A stretch of 64,000 nucleotides of DNA from Dechloromonas sp. A34 (GTDB lineage: Bacteria > Pseudomonadota > Gammaproteobacteria > Burkholderiales > Rhodocyclaceae). The notes beneath the pieces are model-generated. The model had not been told where the DNA came from. It worked only from the letters and a program-made list of their open reading frames with translations, and did no database searches. How positions within the stretch are numbered: the stretch's first letter is position 1; every line of letters begins with the position of its first letter. The position numbers were made by a program, and so were the translations under genes. Shown here in pieces: positions 34,094 through 43,553 of this stretch. The stretch is taken from positions 1,798,001 to 1,862,000 of the forward strand of contig NZ_CP102486.1 in assembly GCF_026261605.1 (NCBI RefSeq), written 5' to 3'.

Positions 34094-35854
34094 ATGAAAA
34101 GAGCCGGACTTAGCCTGATCGGGCTCACCGATCGTGAGCACGAAGTCATGTTGCTGGCGATCGAGGGGCTGAACAACAAGGGAATCGCCACCCGCCTGGG
34201 GATCAGCCATCGTACGGTTGAAACCCACAAGGCGCGCGTCCTGAGCAAAATGGGCGTCGATACCGTCGTCGACCTGATCCGCAGCGTCGATGCCAGTCGC
34301 AAGGCCGATGCCGAAGCGCTCTCCGACCTCTACGAAAACGCCCCCTGCGGGTATCACTCGCTGGGTCTGGACGGCACCATCCTGAAAATCAACGATACCG
34401 AGCTGCGCTGGCTCGGCTATCAGCGCAGCGAGCTGGTCGGCTGCCGGAAAATGTCCGAGTTGCTGACCCCGGCCAGTGCCGAGATTTTCGCCGTCAATTT
34501 TCCGAAGTACATCGAACAGGGCAAGTTGAACGATCAGTACCTGGAGTTCGTGCGCAAGGACGGCTCGGTATTTCCGGTCCTGGTCAATGCCACGGCCGTG
34601 ACGGATGGCCAGGGGCGCTTCCTGATGAGCCGCTCGATGGTCATCGATCTCACCGAGGCAACCCTTGCCCGGCAGCAGGAAAAGGAACTGAACGAGGTCA
34701 AGGAGCTTTACCGCACCGTTGTCGAGGATCAGACCGAAGTCATCTGCCGGCTACGTGCCGACGGCACTTTTGTATTCGTGAACGACGTCTATCTTCGTTT
34801 CTTCGGCAAGGACAGAAGCGAACTGATCGGCAAGAAGTGGCACCCGATGGCACATCACGACGATATTGCCCACATCGAGACCCAGTTGCGCCTGCTGACG
34901 CCCGAAAATCCCGTCGTGACCATCGAGAACCGCGTCTATTCTGGCAGCGGTGAACTGCGCTGGATGCAGTTCGTCAACCGGGCCTTCTACGACGATGGCG
35001 CCCTGCGCGAAATCCAGTGTGTCGGCCGCGATATTACCGAGCGCAAGGCCGCCGAGCTGGAACTGGAACGCTACAAGACCGGTCTCGAGAAACTGGTCGA
35101 AGCCCGGACGGCGGCCCTGGCCTTCGCCAAGGAGGCGGCCGAGGTGGCCAACCGGACGAAGGGCGTTTTCCTGTCCAACATCAGTCACGAACTGCGCACA
35201 CCGATGGCCGGCATCATTGGCATGACCGGGCTGGCGATACGACGGGCCACCGACCCCAAGCAGATCGACCACCTCAACAAGGTGATGTTTTCGGCGCAGG
35301 AATTGCTGGCGATGATCGACAACATCCTCGAGATTTCGCGCAGCGAATCCGAACAGCTCGCGCTCGACAACAGCCGTTTCACGCTCGACGATTTCCTGTG
35401 TCACGCCGCTTGTGCCGCGAGCCGGAATGCGCAGCAGAAGGGCCTGGTGCTGCACTTCGACATCCCGCCCGAGCTCGCCAGAATGAAACTGCTCGGCGAC
35501 CGCCAGCGCATCGAGCTGATCCTCGGCGCCCTGGTCGACAATGCCATCAGGTTCACCAGCCAGGGTTCGGTGACGGTCAGCGTCGCGATCGCCGAAAGAA
35601 TGAGCGAAGGCCTGCTGCTGCGTTTTGAGGTCAAGGATACCGGCATCGGCATTTCCGCCGCCGATCAGAAACGCCTGTTTACCGCTTTCGAGCAGGTCGA
35701 CGATTCGGCCACCCGCAGCAATCGCGGGGTGGGCCTGGGTCTGGCGCTCAGCAAGCGCTTCGCCCGGGCGATGGGTGGCGATCTGGGGGTGGCCAGCGAG
35801 GCCGGCGCCGGCAGCGCCTTCTGGTTTACCGCAAGGCTCGGCGTGATTGCCTGA
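34094..35854 (+). CDS. LuxR-HTH / PAS / PAS / histidine kinase fusion protein
   Basis: 586 residues. A LuxR-type helix-turn-helix occupies the N-terminus (LTDREHEVMLLAIEGLNNKGIATRLGISHRTVETHKARVLSKMGV, ~11-55). Two PAS domains with PAC (~80-200 and ~208-330) follow, then a coiled coil and a kinase core: H-box KGVFLSNISHELRTPMAGIIGM, N-box LILGALVDNAIRFTSQG, G1 VKDTGIGISAADQ, G2 GVGLGLALSKRFARAMGG. No membrane segment and no receiver domain. Having the DNA-binding domain on the kinase is unusual; an N-terminal HTH is normally on the partner regulator. It may be a one-protein transcription factor whose activity is set by PAS and ATP state, or it may phosphorylate an unseen partner. Confidence 0.85.
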   Translation: MKRAGLSLIGLTDREHEVMLLAIEGLNNKGIATRLGISHRTVETHKARVLSKMGVDTVVDLIRSVDASRKADAEALSDLYENAPCGYHSLGLDGTILKINDTELRWLGYQRSELVGCRKMSELLTPASAEIFAVNFPKYIEQGKLNDQYLEFVRKDGSVFPVLVNATAVTDGQGRFLMSRSMVIDLTEATLARQQEKELNEVKELYRTVVEDQTEVICRLRADGTFVFVNDVYLRFFGKDRSELIGKKWHPMAHHDDIAHIETQLRLLTPENPVVTIENRVYSGSGELRWMQFVNRAFYDDGALREIQCVGRDITERKAAELELERYKTGLEKLVEARTAALAFAKEAAEVANRTKGVFLSNISHELRTPMAGIIGMTGLAIRRATDPKQIDHLNKVMFSAQELLAMIDNILEISRSESEQLALDNSRFTLDDFLCHAACAASRNAQQKGLVLHFDIPPELARMKLLGDRQRIELILGALVDNAIRFTSQGSVTVSVAIAERMSEGLLLRFEVKDTGIGISAADQKRLFTAFEQVDDSATRSNRGVGLGLALSKRFARAMGGDLGVASEAGAGSAFWFTARLGVIA

Positions 35855-35883
35855 GGCGGGCGGGCAGTCGGCGGCAAGGCCGC

Positions 35884-36069
35884 CTATGCCGCGGCGCGCC
35901 ATCCGGTGATGACCAGGGTGATACCGCCCAGCACGGCGAGCGAGGCCAGCACCAGGCGCAGCATCGGGCCTGACGGCCTCGCCCACCAACGGCGGTGAGC
36001 CGGCCTTTGCAGCCGCCATCGTTTTTTGTGGCGGGAAGGCCGGCGATAGGGATTTATACCTATCGCCAT
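35884..36069 (-). CDS. Small basic single-helix membrane protein (possible)
   Basis: 61 residues from ATG 36069, with a GAAAGG ribosome site. The N-terminal half is strongly basic (NPYRRPSRHKKRWRLQRPAHRRWW). The C-terminal half is one hydrophobic helix (MLRLVLASLAVLGGITLVITGW). The layout suits a small inner-membrane protein with a cytoplasmic basic tail. It is divergent from ttrB and convergent with the LuxR-kinase gene. No family recognised. It could be a chance frame, but the ribosome site and helix argue for a gene. Confidence 0.4.
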   Translation of the reverse strand: MAIGINPYRRPSRHKKRWRLQRPAHRRWWARPSGPMLRLVLASLAVLGGITLVITGWRAAA

Positions 36070-36142
36070 GCACCTTTCTTCCAATTTCGCTCCGGTCGCG
36101 CGCCGCCTAAGCTGAGTCCGTCATCAAACAACGGAGCTTGGC

Positions 36143-36868
36143 ATGAACGCTCATCCTGATCTTTCCCGGCGTGCTTTCTTCGGCGTCCTGCCCGCAGTCA
36201 CCGCCGGCCTGGCGATGCCGGCCCGGGCCGCCGACGAGGACGGGCCGCATTGGTCGATGCTGGTCGATACCCGCCGCTGCATCGCCTGCCAGGCCTGCAT
36301 CATGGCCTGCGCCATGGAAAACGTCTCGCCCGAGGGGCAGTTCCGCACCGTGGTCGCGACCTATGCGGTGACCGGCGCCGAGGGCAAGACCGGCCTCGCC
36401 GTGCTGCCCCGCCTGTGCAATCACTGCGAACAGCCGCCGTGCATTCCCGTCTGCCCGGTCGGTGCCACCTTCAAGCGCGCCGACGGCATCGTGCTGGTCG
36501 ATGGCGAGCGCTGCGTCGGCTGCGCCTATTGCGTCCAGGCCTGTCCCTACGATGCGCGGTTCATCAATCACCACACTGGCAAGGCCGACAAGTGCACCTT
36601 CTGCAGCCACCGTCTCGAAGCCGGGCTGCTGCCCGCCTGCGTCGAGACCTGTGTCGGCGGCGCCCGCATTTTTGGCGACATCAACGATCCGGGCAGCGAG
36701 ATCAGCCGCCGCCTGAAGGCCGCCGAAGGCCAGACCCAAGTCCTCAAGCCGGAAGCCGGTACGACCCCCCGCGTTTTCTACATCGGCCTCGACGCGCAGC
36801 TGAACGGCCGGGTCGATGGCGCAGCCGCCGCCGACATGATGTGGCGTCCGGACCTTCAAGGAGGATGA
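36143..36868 (+). CDS. ttrB: Tetrathionate reductase iron-sulfur subunit TtrB
   Basis: 241 residues with a Tat signal (LSRRAFFGVLPAVTAGLAMPARA). Four cysteine clusters for four 4Fe-4S centres: CIACQACIMAC (46-56), CNHCEQPPCIPVC, CVGCAYCVQACPYD and CTFCSHRLEAGLLPACVETC. This DMSO-reductase-family electron-transfer subunit would pass electrons from the TtrC quinol oxidase to TtrA on the periplasmic face. It heads ttrBCA in the order known from Salmonella. The ttrC ribosome site lies within its last codons. Subunits of related sulfur-compound or arsenate-type reductases look similar; the TtrA and TtrSR neighbours decide the name. Confidence 0.88.
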   Translation: MNAHPDLSRRAFFGVLPAVTAGLAMPARAADEDGPHWSMLVDTRRCIACQACIMACAMENVSPEGQFRTVVATYAVTGAEGKTGLAVLPRLCNHCEQPPCIPVCPVGATFKRADGIVLVDGERCVGCAYCVQACPYDARFINHHTGKADKCTFCSHRLEAGLLPACVETCVGGARIFGDINDPGSEISRRLKAAEGQTQVLKPEAGTTPRVFYIGLDAQLNGRVDGAAAADMMWRPDLQGG

Positions 36869-36870
36869 AC

Positions 36871-37941
36871 ATGTACACGAGCGTTGAAGTCCTGGGCTTT
36901 GCCCGGGAAGCGTCCTGGTTGCCCTGGGCCGTCCAGTACTTTTTCCTGATCGGCATTTCGGTTGCCGCCTTTTCCCTTTCCCTGCCCGGTCTCGTCTGGC
37001 GGCTGCCCGAGTGGCGCGGCGTCTCCCGGCGGGCCTTGCTCGCCGCCCTGGTCTGCGGCCTGGCGGCGCCGGTGGCTTTGCTCGCCGACCTGCATCAGCC
37101 GGGGCGTTTCCTCAATTTCTACCTGCATCCCAATCTCGGCTCCTGGATGGCCTGGGGCTCGTTCTTCATTCCGCTCTATCTGCTCGGCCTGGGTCTCTAC
37201 GCCTGGCTCTGCCTGCGGCCGCAACTGGCTGTGCTGGCCGGGCGCGGCGACAAGCTTGCCGCCGCCTATCGCGTGCTGGCCTACGGCGGCCACGACAACC
37301 CCGGGGCGATCCGCGCGGCGGCCGTGCTCGCCGGCATCGGTGGCGTTCTGGTCATGCTTTATACCGGCATGGAAGTGATGGTGGTACAGGCCCGTCCGCT
37401 CTGGCACAGCCCGTTGCTGCCCTTGCTCTTCCTGATGACGGCGCTGACCGGCGGCATCGGCCTGACCAGCTTGTTCGAGGCGCTGACCGGCCAGCGGGCG
37501 GCGGCGCCCCTGCTCAATCGCTGGCTCGAGCGGGGCCAGTGGGCGACCTTGCTGCTCCTTGCCGCCTGGCTGGGGCTGGGCGTTAGCGGCCTGTCGGCGA
37601 GCGCGGCCGACGCCCTGGCGGCGATGCAGGCTTCGTTCGGCTGGCTGGTGACCGGGGCCTGGCTGTTCGCCAGCAGCCTGCTCACCCTGTGGCTGGCCCG
37701 TAGCCGGCGCGATTCCCTGCTCCTGCCGGCGCTGTTCGCCCTGCATGGCGCCTGGCTGGTGCGCTGGGTCGTCTTCATCGGCGGCCAGAACCTGCCCAAG
37801 ATGGGCAGCGCCAGCCACGCCTACTTCCTGACCCTGACTCCGGACAGCCTGCTCGGCATCATCGGCATGGCCGGCCTGTGTCTCACCATCTATATCGCCC
37901 TGACCAGCGTCATCCCCTGGGATGAGCCGGCCGAAGCCTGA
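36871..37941 (+). CDS. ttrC: Tetrathionate reductase membrane subunit TtrC (NrfD/PsrC family)
   Basis: 356 residues from ATG 36871, preceded at ideal distance by CAAGGAGG; an ATG six bases earlier overlaps the ttrB stop but is too close to the ribosome site. Eight to nine hydrophobic helices. WAVQYFFLIGISVAAFSLSLPG, DLHQPGRFLNFYLHPNLGSWMAWGSFFIPLY and GMEVMVVQARPLW are NrfD/PsrC-family features. It would anchor the complex and oxidise menaquinol or ubiquinol at the inner membrane. Followed by ttrA after 11 bases. Confidence 0.87.
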   Translation: MYTSVEVLGFAREASWLPWAVQYFFLIGISVAAFSLSLPGLVWRLPEWRGVSRRALLAALVCGLAAPVALLADLHQPGRFLNFYLHPNLGSWMAWGSFFIPLYLLGLGLYAWLCLRPQLAVLAGRGDKLAAAYRVLAYGGHDNPGAIRAAAVLAGIGGVLVMLYTGMEVMVVQARPLWHSPLLPLLFLMTALTGGIGLTSLFEALTGQRAAAPLLNRWLERGQWATLLLLAAWLGLGVSGLSASAADALAAMQASFGWLVTGAWLFASSLLTLWLARSRRDSLLLPALFALHGAWLVRWVVFIGGQNLPKMGSASHAYFLTLTPDSLLGIIGMAGLCLTIYIALTSVIPWDEPAEA

Positions 37942-37952
37942 GGAATACGATC

Positions 37953-40900
37953 ATGAAAATCAGCAAACGTCGTCAAGTTCTCGCCCTCGGCGGCCTGACC
38001 GCCTTCGCCGTCGGTTATTCCGAAACGGCCGGCCGCATGGTCGGCAAGCTCTTCGGCAAGGATGCCCCCAGGCACCAGACCGCCGGCGACGCCCCGGCCC
38101 CGGAATTCCGCATCGACCGCCAAGGGCGGCTCGAGGTCAATCAGGCCCAGCAGGTCAGCTATACGACCTGCCTCGGCTGCACCACGATGTGCGGCGTCCG
38201 CGTCCGCATCGACCGGGCTTCCGGCAAGGTGCTGCGGGTGGCGGGCAATCCTTACAGCCCGCTGTCCACCGACCCGCATCTGCCGATGAAGGCCAGCGTC
38301 CGCGAGAGTTTCGTCGCCATCTCGGCCCATAACGGCAAGGGGCTGGATGGCCGCTCCACGGCCTGCGGCCGCGGCAACGCCGTCGCCCAGCAGATCGACT
38401 CGCCATATCGCGTACTGACCCCGCTCAAGCGCGTCGGTCCGCGCAACGGCGGGCAATGGGCGCCGATCTCCTTCGAGCAGCTGGTCAAGGAAGTGGTGGC
38501 GGGCGGCAACCTGTTCGGCGAAGGCAACGTCGAAGGCTTGGGCAGCCTGCGCGACCTGAAGACGCCGATCGACAGCGCGCAGCCGGCGCTCGGGCCGCGG
38601 GTCAACCAGGTGGCGGTGCTCTCCAGCGTCAATGACGGGCGCGAGAACTTCGCCCGCCGCTTCTTCCAGAAAGCCTACGGTACGCTGAACTTCATCGGCC
38701 ACGGTTCCTACTGCGGCGGCTCCTACCGCTCCGGTTCCGGCGCCATGTTCGGTGACATGAAGGCGATGCCGCACTGCAAGCCGGATTTCGCCAATGCCGA
38801 GTTCGTCCTTTTCGTCGGCACTGCCCCGGGCCAGGCCGGCAATCCCTTCAAGCGCCAGGGCACGCTGGTCGCCAAGGCGCGCACACAAGGCAAACTATCC
38901 TACGTCGTGGTCGACCCAGTGCTGACCCATGCCGACAACCGGGCCAGCGGCGACCGTGGCCGCTGGTTGCCGATCCGTCCCGGCACCGACGGGGCGCTGG
39001 CCATGGCGATCATCCGCTGGCTGTTCGAGAACGAGCGTTTCGATGCGCATTTCCTGGGCTTTCCCAATGCGGAACTGGCCAAACAGAACGGCGAACCGTC
39101 GTTCTCCAATGCCAGCCACCTGGTCGTCGTCGAGCCGCAACACCCGCGCGAACGGCGCTTCCTGCGCGCCTCCGATCTTGGCGCCGAGCTGTCCGAAGAG
39201 CAGCGTTACAAGGAAGGCGACGCCTTCGTTTGTCTTGATGATTCAGGCAAGCCGGTATTGAGCAGCCTGGCAACGGGCCCGGCCCAATTGCTGGTCGACA
39301 CCGTGCTCGCCGTCGGCGGCAAGGAGGTGCGGGTCAAATCGTCGCTGCAACTGCTGCGCGACGAGGCCATGCGCCTCGACCTGCCCGCCTATGCCGCAGC
39401 CTGTGGCATCCCAGCTGAGACCCTGGCCGCCCTGGCCAAGGAGCTGGCGTCGCACGGCAAGCGCGCCTCGGTCATCGCCCACGGCGGCATGATGAGCGGC
39501 AGCGGCTTCTACAACGCCTACGCGCTGATGAGCATCAACGCCCTGCTCGGCAATATCAACTGGAAGGGCGGCTTCGTCGCCAACGGCGGCGGCTTCAAGG
39601 ACAACGGCGAGGGGCCGCGCTACAACCTCGACGCCTTCCCCGGCATGGTCAAGCCTTCCGGCACGCCGCTCGGGCGCAATGTGCCCTACGAGAAAACCGC
39701 CGAATTCGCCGCCAAGAAAGCCGAAGGCAAGCCCTATCCGGCAGCGGCACCGTGGTTCCCGAATGCCCCGGGGCTGACCACCGAACTGCTGCCCGGCGGC
39801 ATCAACGGCTATCCCTACGCCTTGAAGGCGCTGATCCTCTGGTCGTCCAACCCGCTCTACGGGGTAACCGGCCTGCGCCAAAAGATCGCCAAGGATCTGG
39901 CCGATCCGCAGAAACTGCCCTTGATCATTTCGGTCGATCCCTTCATCAACGAGAGCAATGCCTACGCCGACTACATCGTTCCCGATTCCCTGATGTACGA
40001 AAGCTGGGGCTGGGTGGCGGCCTGGAACGGCGTGCCGACCAAGGCGATGAGCGCCCGCTGGCCGGTCATCGAGCCCAAGGCCGAGAAAGGGCCGGACGGG
40101 CGCGCGATCGGCATGGAAACCTTCTTCATCGCCCTGGCCAAGGCCATGCAGCTGCCAGGCTTCGGCGCCGGGGCGATCAGCGACCCGGAAGGCAACAGCT
40201 ACGCCCTGGATGCCCCCGAGGACTGGTATCTGCGCGGTGGCGCCAATATCGCCTGGCTGGGCAAGGAGCCGGTGGCCGATGCCAGCGAGGAGGACATCAT
40301 TCTCTCCGGCGTCGAACGCATCCGCCCGCTGCTCGAAAAGACGCTGAAGCCGGAAGAGGTGGCCAAGGTGGCTTTCCTGCTCAGTCGCGGCGGCCGCTAC
40401 CAGCCGGGCAAGGATGCCTACGACGAGGACAATCCGGAGTGGATGCGCAACCCGATGAAGGCCATGGCGCACCTCTGGAACGAAAATGTCGGGACCGCCA
40501 AAAACAGTCTGAGCGGCAAGCGCTTCAGCGGCTGCGCGAGCTGGGTCGAGCCGTCGTTCGCCGACGGGACGCCGGTGCGCCAGCACTATCCGGCCGAGCA
40601 GTGGCCGATGCAACTGGTCAGCTACAAGTCGGCACTGCAGAACCCATACTCGATCGGAGCGACCCGCCTGCTCGCCCTGCATCCGGAAAACCCCGTATTG
40701 ATCCACCCCGACGATGCCCAGCGCCTGCATCTGGCCATGGGCGACCTGACCGAGATCACGACGCCGGCCGGCAGCCTCAAGGCCAGGGTCATGGTCCATC
40801 CCGGGATCACGCCGGGTGTGGCGGCCTTTGAGCATGGCTTCGGCCATCGCGAACTGGGCGCCCGCTCCCATCGCATCGGCGACCAACGGCAGCCGGAGAA

Positions 40901-41039
40901 CGAGCGTCTGGCCGCCGGCGTCAATCTCAACGACATCGGCCTGCTCGACCCGACCCGACCGGACCGGGCGCCCTGGGTCGATGCCGTCTCCGGTGCCGCC
41001 GTGCGCAATGGCTTGCCGGCGAAGATCCGCCGGGCTTGA
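37953..41039 (+). CDS. ttrA: Tetrathionate reductase catalytic subunit TtrA
   Basis: 1028 residues, matching the ~1020 of known TtrA. An N-terminal Tat-like signal (ISKRRQVLALGGLTAFAVG) is followed by a 4Fe-4S site C73-x2-C76-x3-C80 (CLGCTTMCGVRVRI) with the last Cys in STACGRGN (~137). The molybdo-bis-MGD domains include INALLGNINWKGGFVANGGG, LILWSSNPLYG, DPFINESNAYADYIVPDSLMYESWGW and the C-terminal MHPGITPGVAAFEHGFGHRELGARSHRIGD. It would reduce tetrathionate to thiosulfate in the periplasm. The converging ttrR gene begins four bases after its stop. Confidence 0.9.
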   Translation: MKISKRRQVLALGGLTAFAVGYSETAGRMVGKLFGKDAPRHQTAGDAPAPEFRIDRQGRLEVNQAQQVSYTTCLGCTTMCGVRVRIDRASGKVLRVAGNPYSPLSTDPHLPMKASVRESFVAISAHNGKGLDGRSTACGRGNAVAQQIDSPYRVLTPLKRVGPRNGGQWAPISFEQLVKEVVAGGNLFGEGNVEGLGSLRDLKTPIDSAQPALGPRVNQVAVLSSVNDGRENFARRFFQKAYGTLNFIGHGSYCGGSYRSGSGAMFGDMKAMPHCKPDFANAEFVLFVGTAPGQAGNPFKRQGTLVAKARTQGKLSYVVVDPVLTHADNRASGDRGRWLPIRPGTDGALAMAIIRWLFENERFDAHFLGFPNAELAKQNGEPSFSNASHLVVVEPQHPRERRFLRASDLGAELSEEQRYKEGDAFVCLDDSGKPVLSSLATGPAQLLVDTVLAVGGKEVRVKSSLQLLRDEAMRLDLPAYAAACGIPAETLAALAKELASHGKRASVIAHGGMMSGSGFYNAYALMSINALLGNINWKGGFVANGGGFKDNGEGPRYNLDAFPGMVKPSGTPLGRNVPYEKTAEFAAKKAEGKPYPAAAPWFPNAPGLTTELLPGGINGYPYALKALILWSSNPLYGVTGLRQKIAKDLADPQKLPLIISVDPFINESNAYADYIVPDSLMYESWGWVAAWNGVPTKAMSARWPVIEPKAEKGPDGRAIGMETFFIALAKAMQLPGFGAGAISDPEGNSYALDAPEDWYLRGGANIAWLGKEPVADASEEDIILSGVERIRPLLEKTLKPEEVAKVAFLLSRGGRYQPGKDAYDEDNPEWMRNPMKAMAHLWNENVGTAKNSLSGKRFSGCASWVEPSFADGTPVRQHYPAEQWPMQLVSYKSALQNPYSIGATRLLALHPENPVLIHPDDAQRLHLAMGDLTEITTPAGSLKARVMVHPGITPGVAAFEHGFGHRELGARSHRIGDQRQPENERLAAGVNLNDIGLLDPTRPDRAPWVDAVSGAAVRNGLPAKIRRA

Positions 41040-41043
41040 GCCG

Positions 41044-41676
41044 CTAGTCCAGTGCCGCCGGATCGGCCCGCAGCATCAGGCGGGCCAGTTCGGCGGCCGA
41101 GGAGATGCCGGCTTTTTCCATGATGTGCTGACGGTGGATGTGTACCGTCTTCTCGCTGATGCCGAGCGCCGCCGCGATCAGCTTGTTGGGCTGGCCGAGC
41201 GCGATCAGCCGGGCGGCTTCCTTTTCCCTGGGTGACAGCGCGGTGAGCAGGGCGAGGGCGGCATCGCGCCGCTGCGTTTCTTCGAGCGCCTCGGCGCTGC
41301 GCCGGATGGCCGCAGACACGGCGTCAAGCAGCATCTGATCCTTAAATGGCTTTTCGATAAAGTCGCTGGCTCCGGATTTCATTGCCTGGACCGCCATCGA
41401 GACATCGGCGTGGCCGGTCATGAACAGGATCGGCATGAGTACGCCGCGTTCGCGCAGCACCTGCTGCAATTCCAGGCCGCTCATCGCCGGCATGCGGATG
41501 TCGAGCAGCAGGCAAGAAGGCCGGGTCGGCACCGCGGCGACCTCGAGGAATTCCTCGGCCGAGGCGTAGAGCTGGACCTTCCAGCCGACCGAGTCGAGCA
41601 GGAAGCGCAGCGAGCGGCGCAGGGCAGCATCGTCGTCAACGACATGGACCAGGCATTCTTCAGGTGGATGGTTCAT
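41044..41676 (-). CDS. ttrR: Tetrathionate two-component response regulator TtrR
   Basis: 210 residues, FixJ family. Receiver (~8-122) with VHVVDDDAALRRSL, phospho-Asp in CLLLDIRMPAMSGLELQQ, Thr in FMTGHADVSMAVQAMKSGASDFIEKPF and the invariant Lys. LuxR HTH (~145-200) with LSPREKEAARLIALGQPNKLIAAALGISEKTVHIHRQHIMEKAGI. It lies downstream of and overlaps the ttrS frame, and faces ttrA end to end. Phosphorylated TtrR activates ttrBCA in Salmonella. Its kinase is frameshifted here, so signalling may be lost unless the lesion is a sequencing error. Confidence 0.88.
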   Translation of the reverse strand: MNHPPEECLVHVVDDDAALRRSLRFLLDSVGWKVQLYASAEEFLEVAAVPTRPSCLLLDIRMPAMSGLELQQVLRERGVLMPILFMTGHADVSMAVQAMKSGASDFIEKPFKDQMLLDAVSAAIRRSAEALEETQRRDAALALLTALSPREKEAARLIALGQPNKLIAAALGISEKTVHIHRQHIMEKAGISSAAELARLMLRADPAALD

Positions 41677-43491
41677 GGCAGGGGAGGGAGAAAGAAAAGC
41701 GCATGCCCGGGCCGTCGCGGTTGGGCTCTGCCCAGAGCCGGCCGCCGTGGGCTTCGATGATGGTCTTGCAGATCGGCAGGCCGAGGCCCAGGCCGTCGGG
41801 CTTGGTGGTGAAGAAGGGTTCGAACAGATGCGTCAGTTGGGTAGCGTCGAGGCCGCTGCCGCGGTCGATGACGTGAAGGTGAACCCGGTTTTCGGCCGCC
41901 TCGACGACGATCCTGATGCTTTGGCGCTCGGGAGGCAGGTTGCGGCCGGCATCGATGGCATTCTTGATCAGGTTGAGCAGGACCTGCTGGATCTGCGGGC
42001 ATCGGCCAGTACCGCGCAGTGGGCGGACAGCCGGTTGTCGATAAGCACCTCCGGCGGGTGGGCCAGCATGCCAACGATCAGATGCCGGGCCTCTTCGGCA
42101 ATCGCCGGCAGATCGACCGGATTGCGCACGGCAGCACGCTTCTTGACGAAATGGCGGATGCGCTGGACGATTCCGCCGGCCCGTTCGGCCTCGCTGACGA
42201 TCTCGCTGCAGGCTTCGCTGATCGCCTCCGGGGTCAGTCGGTCGCTGTCCTGGCGACGCAGCACGCTACGCGCGTAGTTGCCGATCGTGGTCAGTGGCTG
42301 ATTCAGTTCGTGGGCCAGGTTGCCCGACAACTCGCCGAGTACCGACAGCCGCGACAGGTGTTCCATCTGTTCCTGGCTCTGGCGTATTCTCGACTCGGCC
42401 TGCTCGCGGGCATCCAGGGACTCGCGCAACTCCGCGGTCCGCCGCTGCACCAGATGCTCGACGCGCACGGTATGGATGATCCAGGCGATCAGTACCGCCA
42501 GCATGCCGAGCAGCCAGGGCCAGAAGCGTCGCGCCAGCCCTTCCGGCGTGATGTCGCGCAGGTAGGCATAGGGCCCGATGCGCAATTCCCGATAAAGATC
42601 GTGCACCGGCTGATAGTCGGCCGGCACCGTCCAGTTCAGGCTGTCGTCGGCGTCGGTCATCGCGAGCAGGGCGCGGGCGACCTGCTTGGCGAGCACCGGG
42701 TCGGTCTGCCGGGTAACGGCGATCGGCCAGTTCGGATAGAGCGGGGTGGACAGGGCGCAGGGCAGGGCTTTGTCCGGGAGTGCCGAAAGGACGCGGAAAT
42801 CGCTCAGCCGGAGTTCGCCCCGGGCCGCCATCTGTTCGGCCAGGCAGGCGCGGACGATGCCGGCATCGACTTCCCCTTTTTGCACTGCTTCGACGATGCG
42901 CGTCATCGGCAGGCCGATGAAACGGAGTTCCTCGAGATCGGCTTCCGGTTCGACCCCGCGACGCAGCATCTCCCGTGCCGCCAGCAGGTAGCCACCGAAG
43001 GCCTCCGGGGCGACCGCGGCCACCCGTTTGCCGGCGAGGTCTGAGAGTTCGTTGAGGTCGCTGCGGTCGGCGCGGGCCAGGACCACCGAACCCAGCGCCT
43101 TGAGCGCCGGCGTGCCCGGCGACTCCAGGGTGGCGATTCGACTGAGACCGAACTCCGCCTCCATGGCGATGTAATAGCCCGGGTTGGTGATCACCAGATC
43201 GATGCGATGGCCGGCGATGGCTTTGCGCAGGCCTTCGGCGTCGTGGTTCTCGAGGCGGAAATGGTGTTCGGGCAGCGCCTTGTTAAGGTAGCGGACCAGC
43301 GGTGTCCAGTCGGAAATTGCGGCGCGCTCGCCCTGGTAGGCAAAGACGCCGATCGCCACGTCGTTCGCCATGGCATCCCCGGCCCACGGGACAAACAGCG
43401 GGGCCAGGCCGACAAGCAGTCTGAGGGGCAGGCGTCTGCGAACGGCGACGTAATTCATCCGCAGAGTATACCGATGCACCCCCCGCTTCAT
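41660..43491 (-). pseudogene. ttrS: Tetrathionate sensor kinase TtrS, interrupted by a frameshift
   Basis: The upstream frame (43491-41968, 507 residues) holds a signal sequence, a PhnD-like periplasmic binding domain (DVAIGVFAYQGERAAISDWTPLVRYLN...DLVITNPGYYIAMEAEFG), a membrane helix and the dimerisation domain with GNLAHELNQPLTTIGNYARS. It ends abruptly at VLADARRSSRSCST, where QIQQVLLNLIKNAIDA is expected. The next frame supplies exactly that, then [34 protein letters not shown] and GMRFSFSLP, stopping at 41660 inside ttrR. One missing C near 41996-41998 explains it; restored length ~610. As read, the kinase lacks its ATPase domain and would be inactive. Confidence 0.85.
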
Positions 43492-43553
43492 TCACCTGGT
43501 TTGGCGTGCTAATGCCCGGCGGAGGCGGCGCGGGCCGCCATCCGCCGGATAGG

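Noticed and set aside
39243..40886. Leftward 547-codon frame inside ttrA
   Set aside because: Antisense shadow of a conserved catalytic subunit with intact motifs.
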